Shown here in pieces: positions 24,998 through 34,232 of a DNA stretch of 64,000 nt. Position numbers and translations under genes: made by a program. The stretch spans positions 22,098 through 86,097 of the forward strand of contig CAZXSN010000007.1 of NCBI GenBank assembly GCA_964643295.1. The letters run 5' to 3'. Numbering within the stretch: position 1 is the first letter of the stretch; each line of letters starts with the position of its first letter. The DNA is from Merdiplasma sp964643295. GTDB lineage: Bacteria; Bacillota; Clostridia; Lachnospirales; Lachnospiraceae. The notes beneath the pieces are model-generated. The model was not told the DNA's origin. It searched no databases and worked only from the letters and a program-made list of their open reading frames with translations.

Positions 24998-25846
24998 TCA
25001 TTCACAGTACTCCCGGAAGGTGTAATACTCATGTCCGCCGTACTCAAACAGCAGCACGAGGGAACTGTCAAACCAGTCGATGTTCTGCAGGGAGGCCGAA
25101 TCCCGGGCGATGAAGAACAGCGCACCCTGGGAATTATCCTCCCCTTCCAAGGCAAGATTGACGGCCTCGATCGTCGACTCGCTGATCGGGCAGGATGAAA
25201 TGCGGCCGTCCTGCGTGGGAGAAAACTGTGCGGAGCCGTTTACTCTCTGCCAGACCACGTCATACACCGTATCCGGGAAATGGGAATCTTCCACCCGGTT
25301 TAGAACAACATTCGCCACCAAAAGTTTGCTCAGCAGATCCCCGCCGGTCGCCTCTGCTTCCACAATCTCCAGCAGCGTGTAATAATCGTTATAGGACATC
25401 CGGTTTTCAGCGATCTCCTGCAGGGCCGCCTGTCCCACCGCACCGGCCCTTTCCGCTCCGGCGCGGAAGGCGTTTCGGTTCATCACGTTTCGATTGATGC
25501 CTTTGATACCAACGAGGACTTCTTCATTCTCATTCGTCAGATCTTTTACCAGACTGGCCTCGTAGTACTCCTCCATACTGGCCACACCGTCGACCAGGCC
25601 CATTAACCCGACATTCACACTGTCTGACTGCATCTTAGAATCGTGATCAACAGCATAGGCAACTTCCCTGTAAGTGCTTACAGGATCGAAAACTGCCATC
25701 ACCAAAAACCCGGTCAGCAGGATCCCGGACAAAAGCAGGGGCAGGGTTTTCGCACGGCACCGGAGATTTCTTTGTAAGAATGCACCGAACTTTTCCAGGC
25801 CGTTTTCTGTCCTCTTGCTTTCAAATCGATCTGTCCTTTTCCGCAC
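24998..25846 (-). CDS. Cell wall hydrolase of the SleB/CwlJ type
   Basis: A 282-residue protein with an N-terminal membrane anchor (LPLLLSGILLTGFLVMAVF, about residues 36-54) and a C-terminal Hydrolase_2 domain from about residue 150. The domain shows LLEIVEAEATGGDLLSKLLV with the catalytic Glu, ANVVLNRVEDSHFPDTVYDV, and QFSPTQDG. SleB/CwlJ proteins cut spore cortex or vegetative peptidoglycan; no LysM or SPOR domain is present to choose between these. The start is GTG 25846 with AAGGAGG seven bases upstream. A near-consensus sigma-A promoter at 25887-25915 suggests vegetative rather than purely sporulation expression. Confidence 0.88.
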   Translation of the reverse strand: MRKRTDRFESKRTENGLEKFGAFLQRNLRCRAKTLPLLLSGILLTGFLVMAVFDPVSTYREVAYAVDHDSKMQSDSVNVGLMGLVDGVASMEEYYEASLVKDLTNENEEVLVGIKGINRNVMNRNAFRAGAERAGAVGQAALQEIAENRMSYNDYYTLLEIVEAEATGGDLLSKLLVANVVLNRVEDSHFPDTVYDVVWQRVNGSAQFSPTQDGRISSCPISESTIEAVNLALEGEDNSQGALFFIARDSASLQNIDWFDSSLVLLFEYGGHEYYTFREYCE

Positions 25847-25886
25847 GTTTTGTCCCTCCTTCCTGCCGGTTTCTATATTTTAACGA

Positions 25887-25915
25887 ATTATAACGAAATT
25901 TTTAAATCTTGTCAA
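25887..25915 (-). promoter_or_regulatory. Promoter of the SleB-type hydrolase gene
   Basis: TTGACA (25915-25910), a 17-base spacer, TATAAT (25892-25887): an exact sigma-A consensus. Confidence 0.85.
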
Positions 25916-26897
25916 TAGAAAATTCATACTTTCGTAATATATTACAGATCGATTCATTTTGATGTCATGGCGGTTGGAAAGAAAATACAAAAATGCCGGC
26001 GATATCAGTCCTATTTTTGTGCAATATGACCGTTCTTGGGAGCACTCCTTCGTCATTACCGCGAATTTCTTCTCTTAAAGGGCAAACGAAGAGGTACGGA
26101 AGAAGGCGCAGAACCGGAAATTATTTCAAAATTGTTACCTGTCTGTAACATTTTCGTAACATCTCCTTCATAACCCTGTCAAAGAGAATTCTTCCATCTG
26201 CCAGAGAAAGAGACTTTCCGAAATTTTCAGAGTGCCAAACGATCGAAGCATGGCCTCCTGTCGAATAAACACCACGTGCGAAGCCGCGAACGCAAGAGCA
26301 ACTGGAATCCGCCTTCCCGAAATTCTTCCCCGCTGTTTTCTGCTGTAACGGTCTTCCTGTGATGCCTTTTACCCAAGAGACAAAACGTAAAAAGGCACCC
26401 TTCAAAACCTTGCGGGAACCCTCAAGCGCAAGGGAGTTTTCCTCACCCTTGCCGCCTAAGCATGTGTGCTTAGCGGATCAAAGTCTTTCTTCCCGCGGTG
26501 CATTCCCCACACGGATGATTGGTTCGCAGCTTCAGTCGGGATTTTCCGGAGAAAGTTAACTGGTGTGAAAGATGGAACAAAAAAGAAATGGTTTGTCACA
26601 GATTGAAAGAAGCCGATCTTTTACAGCCTGCATGTTTCTCATTCCCGGCCTGAACCTGCCAGTGTGAATAAATCGTATTATTTCGAATTGTACCTCCTCT
26701 TGCGAGGAAAGCCCTTGACATTGACGCATTGAAACACAGGAGAAGGCGCCGGAACCTCTTGATTTTTCAGGCATTCAGGGCAAGTAAACTGCCTCTAAAA
26801 AGCACAGGGGGGATCAATTCTGAAAAAGACCTGGTGATTAAACTGGAGAACAGATTTTATAAAGTTCTGTATCGTTACCCGTCGAACTATATGCGTT
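25916..26897. other. About 1 kb without a supported gene, with several hairpins
   Basis: Frames of 65-95 codons on both strands have no ribosome sites or motifs. Palindromic features include TGCCTTTTAC/GTAAAAAGGCA (about 26362-26397), CCTTGCG/CGCAAGG followed by a T run (about 26408-26438) and GCTTAGCGG with its complement (about 26452-26480). They may be stray terminators or a small RNA. I cannot assign them. Confidence 0.4.
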
Positions 26898-26939
26898 AAA
26901 AAGTCCCCTGTCAGCCCATCAAGAGCAGCAGGGGACTTT
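26898..26939 (-). terminator. leuA terminator
   Basis: AAAGTCCCCTG (26900-26910) and CAGGGGACTTT (26929-26939) pair over 11 bases, followed on the minus strand by five T. Confidence 0.8.
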
Positions 26940-27058
26940 CCTTATTCATTCTAACGGGTGTTCCCAGGACTTTTAAGATCACCGGGAAGGATACAGCCTG
27001 AAGCACACCTTTTCGTCTTTTGTCTACGCAGCAGGCGAATGGCTGGCTATGCGGAAAC

Positions 27059-28735
27059 TTACTTCGCCTCTTTGCTTTGTACCAGGTTGTTGATGGCCGT
27101 TAAGAGCGCGTCGATGGATGCCCGGATGATATCCACATCCACACCGGCACCCCAGTGCAGGGAACCATCCGCGCGGGCACGAATCCCCACATAGGCGATC
27201 GCGCGGGAACTCGAACTCTGCTCCAGCGCATGCTCTTCGTAGGTCACCAGATCGTACTCCAGGCGATAATGCTTCTTTAAGGCGTTGCTCACCGCGTTCA
27301 GACGACCGTTGCCGGAGGCGATAATCACGCTGGTCTTCTCCTGATAGGTCGTGGTAACCTCGGCGATGATCCCGTTGTGCTGCTTGAAATGCACTTCGCT
27401 GATGCTGTACGGATGCGCCACATTCTCGAACTTCTCCTTGAACAGCTGGAAGATCTCCTCCGGCATCAGTTCCTTATGCTGCTCATCCGAAGCGGCTTTT
27501 GCGATATATCCCATCGCTTCGCGCATCTTCTTGGGCAGCTTCAGTCCGTAGTGCTGCTCCAGGATGTAGCCGACACCGCCCTTGCCGGACTGGCTGTTGA
27601 TGCGGATCACATCTGCATCGTAGCTGCGGTTGATATCGGTGGGATCGATCGGCAGATAGGGAACCGTCCACAGATCGGTCTGCTTCTCCTCCCGGTACTT
27701 CATGCCCTTGGCAATCGCATCCTGATGGGAACCGGAGAAGGCCGCAAACACCAGCGCTCCGCTGTACGGGCTGCGCTCGTCCACCGGCATACCGGTATAC
27801 TGCTCATAGGCCTCACAGATGTGCGGCATGTTGGAGAAATCCAGGCAGGGATCCACGCCCTGCGCGTACATGTTCATCGCCAGAGTAACGATATCCACGT
27901 TGCCGGTGCGCTCGCCGTTGCCGAACAAAGTTCCTTCGATTCTCTCCGCTCCGGCCAGCATGCCCAGCTCGGCATCGGCGATTCCGCTGCCGCGGTCATT
28001 GTGCGGATGCAGAGAAAGGATCACGTTGTCGCGGTACTTTAAATTCTCACTCAGATATTCGATCTGGCTGGCGTACACATGCGGCATGGAAAGCTGCACA
28101 GTGCTCGGAAGGTTAATGATCGCCTTGCGGTCGATAGTCGGCTGCCAGACATCCAGCACCGCGTTGCAGACCTCCAGCGCGTACTCCGGCTCCGTGCCGG
28201 TGAAACTTTCCGGGCTGTACTCAAACCGGTAGTTGCCGCCGCACTCATTAGTGAGATCCTGTAAAAGCTTCGCTCCGTCCACAGCGATCTGTAAGATTTC
28301 CGCCTTCGACTTGCCAAACACCTGCTCCCGCTGCGCCAGCGAAGTGGAGTTATATACATGCACGATCGCCTGCTTCGCGCCGTTTAAGGCCTCAAAGGTC
28401 CTGCGAATGATATGCTCCCTGGCCTGTGTCAGCACCTGAATCGTCACATCGTCCGGGATCATATCCTTCTCAATCAGGGCACGCAGGAACTGATACTCCG
28501 TATCAGAGGCCGCCGGGAAACCCACCTCGATCTCCTTAAAGCCGATCTCCACGAGGAGCTTGAAAAATTCCAGCTTCTGTTCAAGGGACATCGGCACCAC
28601 CAGTGCCTGGTTGCCGTCCCGAAGATCCACGCTGCACCAGACCGGTGCGTGATCGATGTACTCTTTCTGCACCCATTTGTTTGACTCCACCGGGGGCATG
28701 AAATACTGGCGGGTATACTTCTTGTAATTCATCAT
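27059..28735 (-). CDS. leuA: 2-isopropylmalate synthase
   Basis: First committed step of leucine synthesis (acetyl-CoA plus 2-ketoisovalerate). The 558-residue protein is of the long type II (yeast/mycobacterial-like) class. It has YFMPPVESNKWVQKEYIDHA at the start, the metal and substrate site WCSVDLRDGNQAL, LHPHNDRGSGIADAELG and GTLFGNGERTGNVDIV. The C-terminal LeuA allosteric domain, from about residue 430, suggests leucine feedback. ATG 28735 (MMNYKKY) has GGAGG nine bases upstream; the longer frame is unsupported. Expression is under the Leu T-box at 28764-29108. No other leu genes are adjacent. Confidence 0.96.
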   Translation of the reverse strand: MMNYKKYTRQYFMPPVESNKWVQKEYIDHAPVWCSVDLRDGNQALVVPMSLEQKLEFFKLLVEIGFKEIEVGFPAASDTEYQFLRALIEKDMIPDDVTIQVLTQAREHIIRRTFEALNGAKQAIVHVYNSTSLAQREQVFGKSKAEILQIAVDGAKLLQDLTNECGGNYRFEYSPESFTGTEPEYALEVCNAVLDVWQPTIDRKAIINLPSTVQLSMPHVYASQIEYLSENLKYRDNVILSLHPHNDRGSGIADAELGMLAGAERIEGTLFGNGERTGNVDIVTLAMNMYAQGVDPCLDFSNMPHICEAYEQYTGMPVDERSPYSGALVFAAFSGSHQDAIAKGMKYREEKQTDLWTVPYLPIDPTDINRSYDADVIRINSQSGKGGVGYILEQHYGLKLPKKMREAMGYIAKAASDEQHKELMPEEIFQLFKEKFENVAHPYSISEVHFKQHNGIIAEVTTTYQEKTSVIIASGNGRLNAVSNALKKHYRLEYDLVTYEEHALEQSSSSRAIAYVGIRARADGSLHWGAGVDVDIIRASIDALLTAINNLVQSKEAK

Positions 28736-28763
28736 TTTTCTGATCCTCCACATCTTTTTGCTG

Positions 28764-29108
28764 AAAAAATAACGTCTCCCCTGGCATACGCCAGGGGAGA
28801 CGAAAGATTTATCTTACGCGGTACCACTCCCGTTCGTGAAACATCACGCTCTCAAAAGGATACGAACCTGCACCTTCACAGGCTTTATATCCTGCCCGGA
28901 TAACGGTCGGGAACCGTCTGCGCCTACTCTCAGGGAACGAAATCAAAGGAATACGATCCTTCCCATACTCTTTCTTCCAATAATTTCGGGCAGCCGCTCA
29001 GAGGTCAGTTCCCAAAATTCCCTCGACTGTCTCACATCACCCGGCAGCTTTCTGAACTCAGGAAGAAAGGTACTACTCCTCGTCATCGCATTTGCTTTCC
29101 AAACGAAC
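28764..29108 (-). ncRNA. T-box leader, leucine-specific, upstream of leuA
   Basis: The minus strand has GGGAGTGGTACCGCG (about 28833-28819) as the T-box sequence. It is followed by a strong terminator, CGTCTCCCCTGGC/GCCAGGGGAGACG, with a T-rich run ending at 28764. A GGAGTAGTACC region matches the AGTA box, and a CUC (Leu) triplet at 29003-29001 is a likely specifier. The leader ends about 28 bases before leuA. Leucine starvation should allow read-through. Confidence 0.92.
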
Positions 29109-29114
29109 AATCGC

Positions 29115-29143
29115 ACTATATCATTTCTCACAGGGATTGTCAA
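29115..29143 (-). promoter_or_regulatory. leuA promoter
   Basis: TTGACA (29143-29138), a 17-base spacer, TATAGT (29120-29115), directly before the T-box leader. Confidence 0.85.
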
Positions 29144-29405
29144 CAGTTTTTTGCGGATTGCGGTGAGCGGGTGAATAAGCTTCGCATATGAGCCTTATGA
29201 AAATCCATAAGGGTTCCTAAGGAAATCACGCTTTATGCCAAAACCACCCCTGTCCGTAACTTAACAGGGATGAAAAAAAGCCTTAATGTACCCTGCTGAT
29301 TCCTTTACGCGCACACTGAAAGATCCGTTCTCATTCCGGGAAGCATCTTTAGGCTCTCAGAAATCTTCCAAAGATTTAAAGATCTGCCTTTTCTGCCAGA
29401 TGTCT

Positions 29406-30614
29406 CTAATGCTTTTCCGGCACATAGAAGGTCATATAGGACGCGCCTGGCTGCGAAGGGCCTTTGACTGCCAGGGACAGCCGACCGTCCTCTCCCACCC
29501 GGTAGGAAGTCAGTTCTCCGCCGACCAAACAGGAGGAAAGCACAAACTTCCCGGAGGGAGAGATCGCCAGGCCGCGCGGACGCACACCGGGAATCGTCAT
29601 GTTCTGCAGCACACTCAGCTCTCCCGTCTCCTGGTCGATCTTTATCACACCGATCACATCCGCCGCATTGATCAGGGAATACAGATACTTTCCATCAGGT
29701 GTGATCACAAACCCCTGCTGCTCTAGACGGGTGCCGGTCTTGACCGGAAGGCTCTGATCGAGGATATTGACCACGCAGATTCTTTCCACTGTGCCGTCCT
29801 CCTCGTAACGGAAAGCGGTCACATAGCACTTCCCATCGTAAGAGGCCTCATGGTTGACGAACAGAAACGGCTTCGTCGGGTGGAAAACCACATACCGCGG
29901 AGAAGCGCCGGGCACATCCGTCAAGGTTCTGCTTTTCAGAATAAGCTTCCTCTTCTCATAATCGAAGGTATACAGATACAGATGGCCGTCTCCCTTATCC
30001 GCCACCGCGATCAGATTCCCCGAGGGAGAAAATACGGCGCAGTGCGGGTGTGCTTCCTCTTTCCTGGAAGCCCCCTCTGACGGGGCTTTTTCTTCTTTAC
30101 CGGATCCGGCACTGTGGTTGACATTCTCCACGAGTTCATCCGGCACACCGTCCTCTGTCAGGGCATACACCTGCACATCCGCTTCCGGAGGAATCAAAAC
30201 CGTTTCCATTTTTCCCCCTTCTGTGCGGCGATGCACAGCCATCCCCATTCCAAAGGAGTGATGCGCCTCAAACAGATACTTCCCTGTGGGATCCAGTTCC
30301 ACATAGGCGGGATTGGCGCATCCCGTCACCACCCTGGTATGCTCCGTGGCATGACCGGTCTGCGGATCCAGATCATACACAAAGATTCTCCCGGAAATAC
30401 AGGGTGCTCCCCGAAACTCAAACACCTCGTTATTGACATACAGCTTATTTTTCTTCTGATCCACGCAGGAGCCGTTAAACGATTCCTGATGATCGATCTC
30501 TTCCACGAACGAAATCTCTCCGTTTGATTCGTCAAATGTATACAGTCCAAGACCCGGTACACCGCCGTGCTCCGCCCAGGAACTTACGTACATAAATGCC
30601 TTCTGCTCTTCCAC
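29406..30614 (-). CDS. Lactonase family protein (6-phosphogluconolactonase-like, beta-propeller)
   Basis: About 402 residues of the seven-bladed propeller lactonase family (Pgl/YkgB-like). Repeated blade motifs are visible: FMYVSSWAEHGGVPGLGLYT, NPAYVELDPTGKYLFEAHHS, HCAVFSPSGNLIAVADKGD, PRYVVFHPTKPFLFVNHEA, QGFVITPDGKYLYSLI and RPRGLAISPSGKFVLSS. An acid/lysine-rich insert (about residues 180-205) lies in one loop. GTG 30614 is chosen: GGGAGG lies eight bases before it and the protein then starts VEEQKAFMYVSS. The substrate may be 6-phosphogluconolactone or another lactone; no pentose phosphate genes are adjacent to decide. Confidence 0.85.
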   Translation of the reverse strand: MEEQKAFMYVSSWAEHGGVPGLGLYTFDESNGEISFVEEIDHQESFNGSCVDQKKNKLYVNNEVFEFRGAPCISGRIFVYDLDPQTGHATEHTRVVTGCANPAYVELDPTGKYLFEAHHSFGMGMAVHRRTEGGKMETVLIPPEADVQVYALTEDGVPDELVENVNHSAGSGKEEKAPSEGASRKEEAHPHCAVFSPSGNLIAVADKGDGHLYLYTFDYEKRKLILKSRTLTDVPGASPRYVVFHPTKPFLFVNHEASYDGKCYVTAFRYEEDGTVERICVVNILDQSLPVKTGTRLEQQGFVITPDGKYLYSLINAADVIGVIKIDQETGELSVLQNMTIPGVRPRGLAISPSGKFVLSSCLVGGELTSYRVGEDGRLSLAVKGPSQPGASYMTFYVPEKH

Positions 30615-30749
30615 TTTTTCTCCCTCCCGACTCGCTGCAAAATACAGGACCTGAAAACCTCTGCCAGAATTCATCCCTCTAAGGGTACGAAACCTGTGAT
30701 AAAGAGAAACGATCCCGCTTTTTCTGCCGCCCATGTATGGTTTTTGAAA

Positions 30750-30783
30750 GAAAATAAGCGCCCCGGCAGGATACCAGGACGCT
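30750..30783 (-). terminator. Possible terminator of the opp operon
   Basis: AGCGCCCCGG (30757-30766) and CCAGGACGCT (30774-30783) pair at eight of ten positions, followed on the minus strand by TTATTTTC. It is about 350 bases after oppF. A TATAAT (30809-30804) lies just upstream, so it could instead sit in the lactonase leader. Otherwise 30615-31129 holds nothing I recognise. Confidence 0.4.
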
Positions 30784-31129
30784 CCCTTTTTCCGCCTGCC
30801 ATTATTATACAGGAACAGGCTCTTGAGTGTGTATCGATTCTGGAAAACAGCATTTCAAAAATGGAATTGCATTCCGCCGCCGGGATGAGGAAATCCGCCT
30901 CTCCAGGCAGGTGAAAAAACCACACACGCGCGTCAGGCAAAAAGATCCAACCCCAGACCTAAACTAGAAAATCCAGGCAAGAGTCTAAAAAGCAGCGCAG
31001 CAAGACCGTTTCTCAAACTGGAGCAGGGAAAAACCACTGTCTTAAATTTGCCGTATCTCCCCCTCATCCCCTGCTTTCGTCCTGTTTTCTTTTGCCTTTT
31101 CGTCAGCTCATCCCAGTCTCCTTTATTTT

Positions 31130-32089
31130 CTAGCTGATCTTTCTTTCCTCTGCCTGCTTCATGAAACGCGCGAACTCCCCGTCGGTGCACTTCACGTAAT
31201 GAGTGCCGGAGACCAGATGCTTTGTCCCCTGGTTGTAATCCAAACCGGAAGTACGGTAATCGTAGGATTCCGCAGTTCGCGTCTTTTCCACCACCGGATT
31301 GGGGGAAGGAATCGCAGAAAGAAGGCTCCTGGTATAGGGATGGACAGGTTTCTCAAAAATCTCCTCCGTCGTCCCGGTTTCCAGAAGATGCCCCAGGTGC
31401 AGCACCCCGATGCGGTCGGAGATATACTTCACCATCGACAGATCATGGGCAATAAACAGGTACGCCGTGCCGGTCTCCTCCTGGATATCCTTCATCAGGT
31501 TGACCACCTGCGCCTGAATGGAAACATCCAGCGCAGAAATGCACTCATCGGCAATGATCAGCTTCGGGTTCATGATCAGAGCCCGCGCAATCCCCACGCG
31601 CTGCCGCTGCCCGCCGGAAAACTGGTGCGGATACCGGGAGGCGTGTTCCGGCGCCAGACCGACCTTTGCCAGAATCGCATCGATCTTCTGCTTCCGATCT
31701 GCCCGGTTTGCATACATGTGATGGATATCCAGTCCCTCACCTAAGATGTCCTCCACCTTCTTGCGCGGGTTTAAGGAGGCCATCGGATCCTGGAAGATCA
31801 TCTGCATCTGGGTGCGCAGCGCCTTGTTGTCCGATTTGGAGATCTTCCCGCTGATGTCCATGCCGCTGAAACGGATCGTTCCTGCCGTGGGCTCATACAG
31901 ACGAATGACGCTGCGTCCGATCGTGGACTTCCCGGAACCGGATTCACCGACCAGCCCGTAGGTCTCTCCCGGGTAGATCTGAAAGGAAACGTTATCCACA
32001 GCCTTGACGGTAAAACTTCTGCTGACTTTGAAATACTGCTTTAAGCCGTCCACCGTCAGAATAGGTTCGCCCTTATAATTCGCTGCCAT
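31130..32089 (-). CDS. oppF: Oligopeptide ABC transporter, ATP-binding protein OppF
   Basis: A 319-residue ATPase of the OppF/DppF class that powers peptide uptake at the inner face of the membrane. Walker A is GLVGESGSGKSTIGRS, the Q-loop is QMIFQDPMASLNPRKKVEDI, the signature is HQFSGGQRQRVGIARAL, and Walker B is LIIADECISALDVSIQ (Glu-Cys where Glu-Pro is usual). The C-terminal extension HPYTRSLLSAIPSPNP is typical of the peptide group. It overlaps the end of oppD by 17 bases, consistent with translational coupling. Last gene of oppABCDF. Confidence 0.95.
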   Translation of the reverse strand: MAANYKGEPILTVDGLKQYFKVSRSFTVKAVDNVSFQIYPGETYGLVGESGSGKSTIGRSVIRLYEPTAGTIRFSGMDISGKISKSDNKALRTQMQMIFQDPMASLNPRKKVEDILGEGLDIHHMYANRADRKQKIDAILAKVGLAPEHASRYPHQFSGGQRQRVGIARALIMNPKLIIADECISALDVSIQAQVVNLMKDIQEETGTAYLFIAHDLSMVKYISDRIGVLHLGHLLETGTTEEIFEKPVHPYTRSLLSAIPSPNPVVEKTRTAESYDYRTSGLDYNQGTKHLVSGTHYVKCTDGEFARFMKQAEERKIS

Positions 32090-33167
32090 GCAACTGCGCC
32101 TCCTTCTTCATACGTTCAATACGCGCCCGCAGTTCCTCCGGCATCTCCACTTTCGGTGCCCGGGGATCTAATAGCCACGTCGCCGCCGAGTGCGTTTTTG
32201 TAATCTCAAACATCGGCGGTTCCAGCTTATCGTCAATGACCAGCGCATAGCGGTTTCTGGGAGCAAACGCATCCCCCGGCTTCTCATGCAGGAGATTGGG
32301 CGGAGAACCCGGGATCGTATACAGCCGTTCATCCTCCGTATCCAGATCCGGCATCGCCGAGAGCAGTCCCCAGGTATAGGGATGGCGCGGATCATAGAAG
32401 ATCTCGTTGATGTTGCCCTTTTCCACGATCTTTCCGGCATACATCACGTTGACATAGTCCGCCACTTTCGCTACCACGCCGAGATCATGCGTGATATAGA
32501 TGACCGAAATCCCGCGCTCCGCCTGCACCTTCTTGATCAGCTCGATGATCTTCGCCTGAATCGTCACATCCAGAGCTGTCGTCGGCTCGTCGCAGATTAA
32601 AAGATCCGGGTTGCACGATAAAGCAATCGCGATCACTACACGCTGGCGCTGGCCGCCGGAAAGCTGATGAGGATAGTTTTTCATGCGCTTGGGCGCATCC
32701 TCGATGCCCACCTCATTTAACAGCTGCACCGCCCGGTCATAAGCCTCTTTTTTCGGCGTCTTAAAGTGCCAGATCATGCCCTCCATGATCTGCTTGCCGA
32801 TCTGCATCGTCGGGTTTAAAGAAGTCATCGGATCCTGGAAGACCATGGCGATCCGCTTGCCGTTGATGTGCTGACGGATCCATTTCTTGTCCTTCTGCAG
32901 GATATCCACATGCTCCGGCGTCCCGTCCGCATGATGGTAGGAAAATTCGATGGTCCCGCCGTTGACTGTGGCATTGTTGGCCAGGATGCCCATCGCCGCT
33001 TTCATGGTCACGGATTTTCCGGAACCAGACTCGCCGACGATGGCCACCGTCTCTCCCCGGTACAGATCAATGTCCACACCGCGGATCGCATGCACACTGC
33101 CCGCGGTCGTCTGGAATGAAATATCGAGGTTTTTGATATCCAGGATTTTTTCTTTTGATTCTGACAT
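32073..33167 (-). CDS. oppD: Oligopeptide ABC transporter, ATP-binding protein OppD
   Basis: A 364-residue ATPase, partner of OppF. It has Walker A AIVGESGSGKSVTMKAAMG, Q-loop MVFQDPMTSLNPTMQIG, signature HQLSGGQRQRVVIAIAL, Walker B LLICDEPTTALDVTIQ and H-loop YITHDLGVVAKVADY. The peptide-type tail HPYTWGLLSAMPDLD is present, but the usual Cys cluster at the C-terminus (iron-sulfur/zinc motif of many OppD) is absent; instead the tail reads DAFAPRNRYALVIDDK. ATG 33167 (MSESKEK) has GAGG eight bases before it; a GTG nine bases upstream overlaps that site. Confidence 0.95.
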   Translation of the reverse strand: MSESKEKILDIKNLDISFQTTAGSVHAIRGVDIDLYRGETVAIVGESGSGKSVTMKAAMGILANNATVNGGTIEFSYHHADGTPEHVDILQKDKKWIRQHINGKRIAMVFQDPMTSLNPTMQIGKQIMEGMIWHFKTPKKEAYDRAVQLLNEVGIEDAPKRMKNYPHQLSGGQRQRVVIAIALSCNPDLLICDEPTTALDVTIQAKIIELIKKVQAERGISVIYITHDLGVVAKVADYVNVMYAGKIVEKGNINEIFYDPRHPYTWGLLSAMPDLDTEDERLYTIPGSPPNLLHEKPGDAFAPRNRYALVIDDKLEPPMFEITKTHSAATWLLDPRAPKVEMPEELRARIERMKKEAQLHGSEL

Positions 33168-33177
33168 CGCAGCCACC

Positions 33178-34227
33178 TCACATTTCCTTCATCTTCGGAT
33201 CCAGCGCTTCTCTCAGGCCATCCGCCACGAGGTTGAAACTCAACATCAAAAGCGCCATCACAACCACCGGCGGAATGATCTGATACGGATGCGTTGTAAA
33301 GCTGTTAAATCCTTCCGAGATCAGAGATCCTAAAGAACACTGCGGCACCGGAATGCCCAGACCGACGAAACTTAAGAATGCCTCGGTAAAGATTGCCGTC
33401 GGAATGGAGAACATCACCTGTGTGATGATCGGTCCGATGATGTTGGGCAGAACTTCCTTAAAGATGATAAAGAAGCTCCCCGCGCCCAAAGTTCTGGAGG
33501 CAAGGACAAATTCCTGCTCCTTTAGTTTCAGCATCTCCGCGCGGGCGATACGGCTCATGCCGATCCATTCGGTCAGCATCAAAGCGATCACGATCGTTAC
33601 GATACCGGGCTTTAACACTAAAAGAAGCAGCGTGACCACCACCAGCCTGGGAATCCCGTTGGCGATCTCCAGACAGCGCTGCATCACCATGTCAACGCGT
33701 CCGCCGAAATAGCCGGAGATCAGTCCATAGCTCATGCCGATAATCATATCGATGACAGCCGCTGCGACAGCGATGATCAGGGAGACCTGCGCCCCGCTCC
33801 AGGTACGCGTCCAGATGTCACGGCCGAAGTTATCGCTGCCAAACCAGTAATACACCCCGTCCAGCCCCTTCTCCTCGTAATAGTTTACTTTCTTGCTGCC
33901 GGTTGTGGTGGTTATCGTTTCACTGCCGTCAAAAATCCCCAGCTTTTCAAGACCGGGAATCCTGGGCGCCAGGTTTTTCTGCCCCAGCTCCTGTCCGGAG
34001 TAGGTATACTCATTCATGCCCGGTCCAATCACCGCCATCACCGAGATAATCACGATCAGGACCAGGCCAATCACCGCGCTCGTCTTTCGAAAGTAGCGGA
34101 TCAGCACATCTTTCCAGAAACCCTGTGAAGCAAAGTTGGTATCCAGCGCGATCTCATCCAGATTGTTTTTCAGGCGAAAATCTGCGTCTGTGGGGACATA
34201 GGGTTCACACACAACAGTCTTATCCAT
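33178..34227 (-). CDS. oppC: Oligopeptide ABC transporter, permease OppC
   Basis: A 349-residue permease with an N-terminal cytoplasmic tail, a first helix (AVIGLVLIVIISVMAVIGPG) and a periplasm-facing loop of about 80 residues. Five more helices follow. The EAA loop that contacts the ATPases is ARAEMLKLKEQEFVLASRTL with G spacing after it. GSDNFGRDIWTRTWSGAQVS is the OppC/DppC hallmark before the core. AAGGAG lies ten bases before the ATG. It starts five bases after oppB ends. Confidence 0.95.
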   Translation of the reverse strand: MDKTVVCEPYVPTDADFRLKNNLDEIALDTNFASQGFWKDVLIRYFRKTSAVIGLVLIVIISVMAVIGPGMNEYTYSGQELGQKNLAPRIPGLEKLGIFDGSETITTTTGSKKVNYYEEKGLDGVYYWFGSDNFGRDIWTRTWSGAQVSLIIAVAAAVIDMIIGMSYGLISGYFGGRVDMVMQRCLEIANGIPRLVVVTLLLLVLKPGIVTIVIALMLTEWIGMSRIARAEMLKLKEQEFVLASRTLGAGSFFIIFKEVLPNIIGPIITQVMFSIPTAIFTEAFLSFVGLGIPVPQCSLGSLISEGFNSFTTHPYQIIPPVVVMALLMLSFNLVADGLREALDPKMKEM

Positions 34228-34232
34228 GCGCT

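Noticed and set aside
26070..26120. AAAGGGCAAACG, similar to part of a c-di-GMP aptamer
   Set aside because: The second core element (GACGCAAA) and the paired regions are missing.
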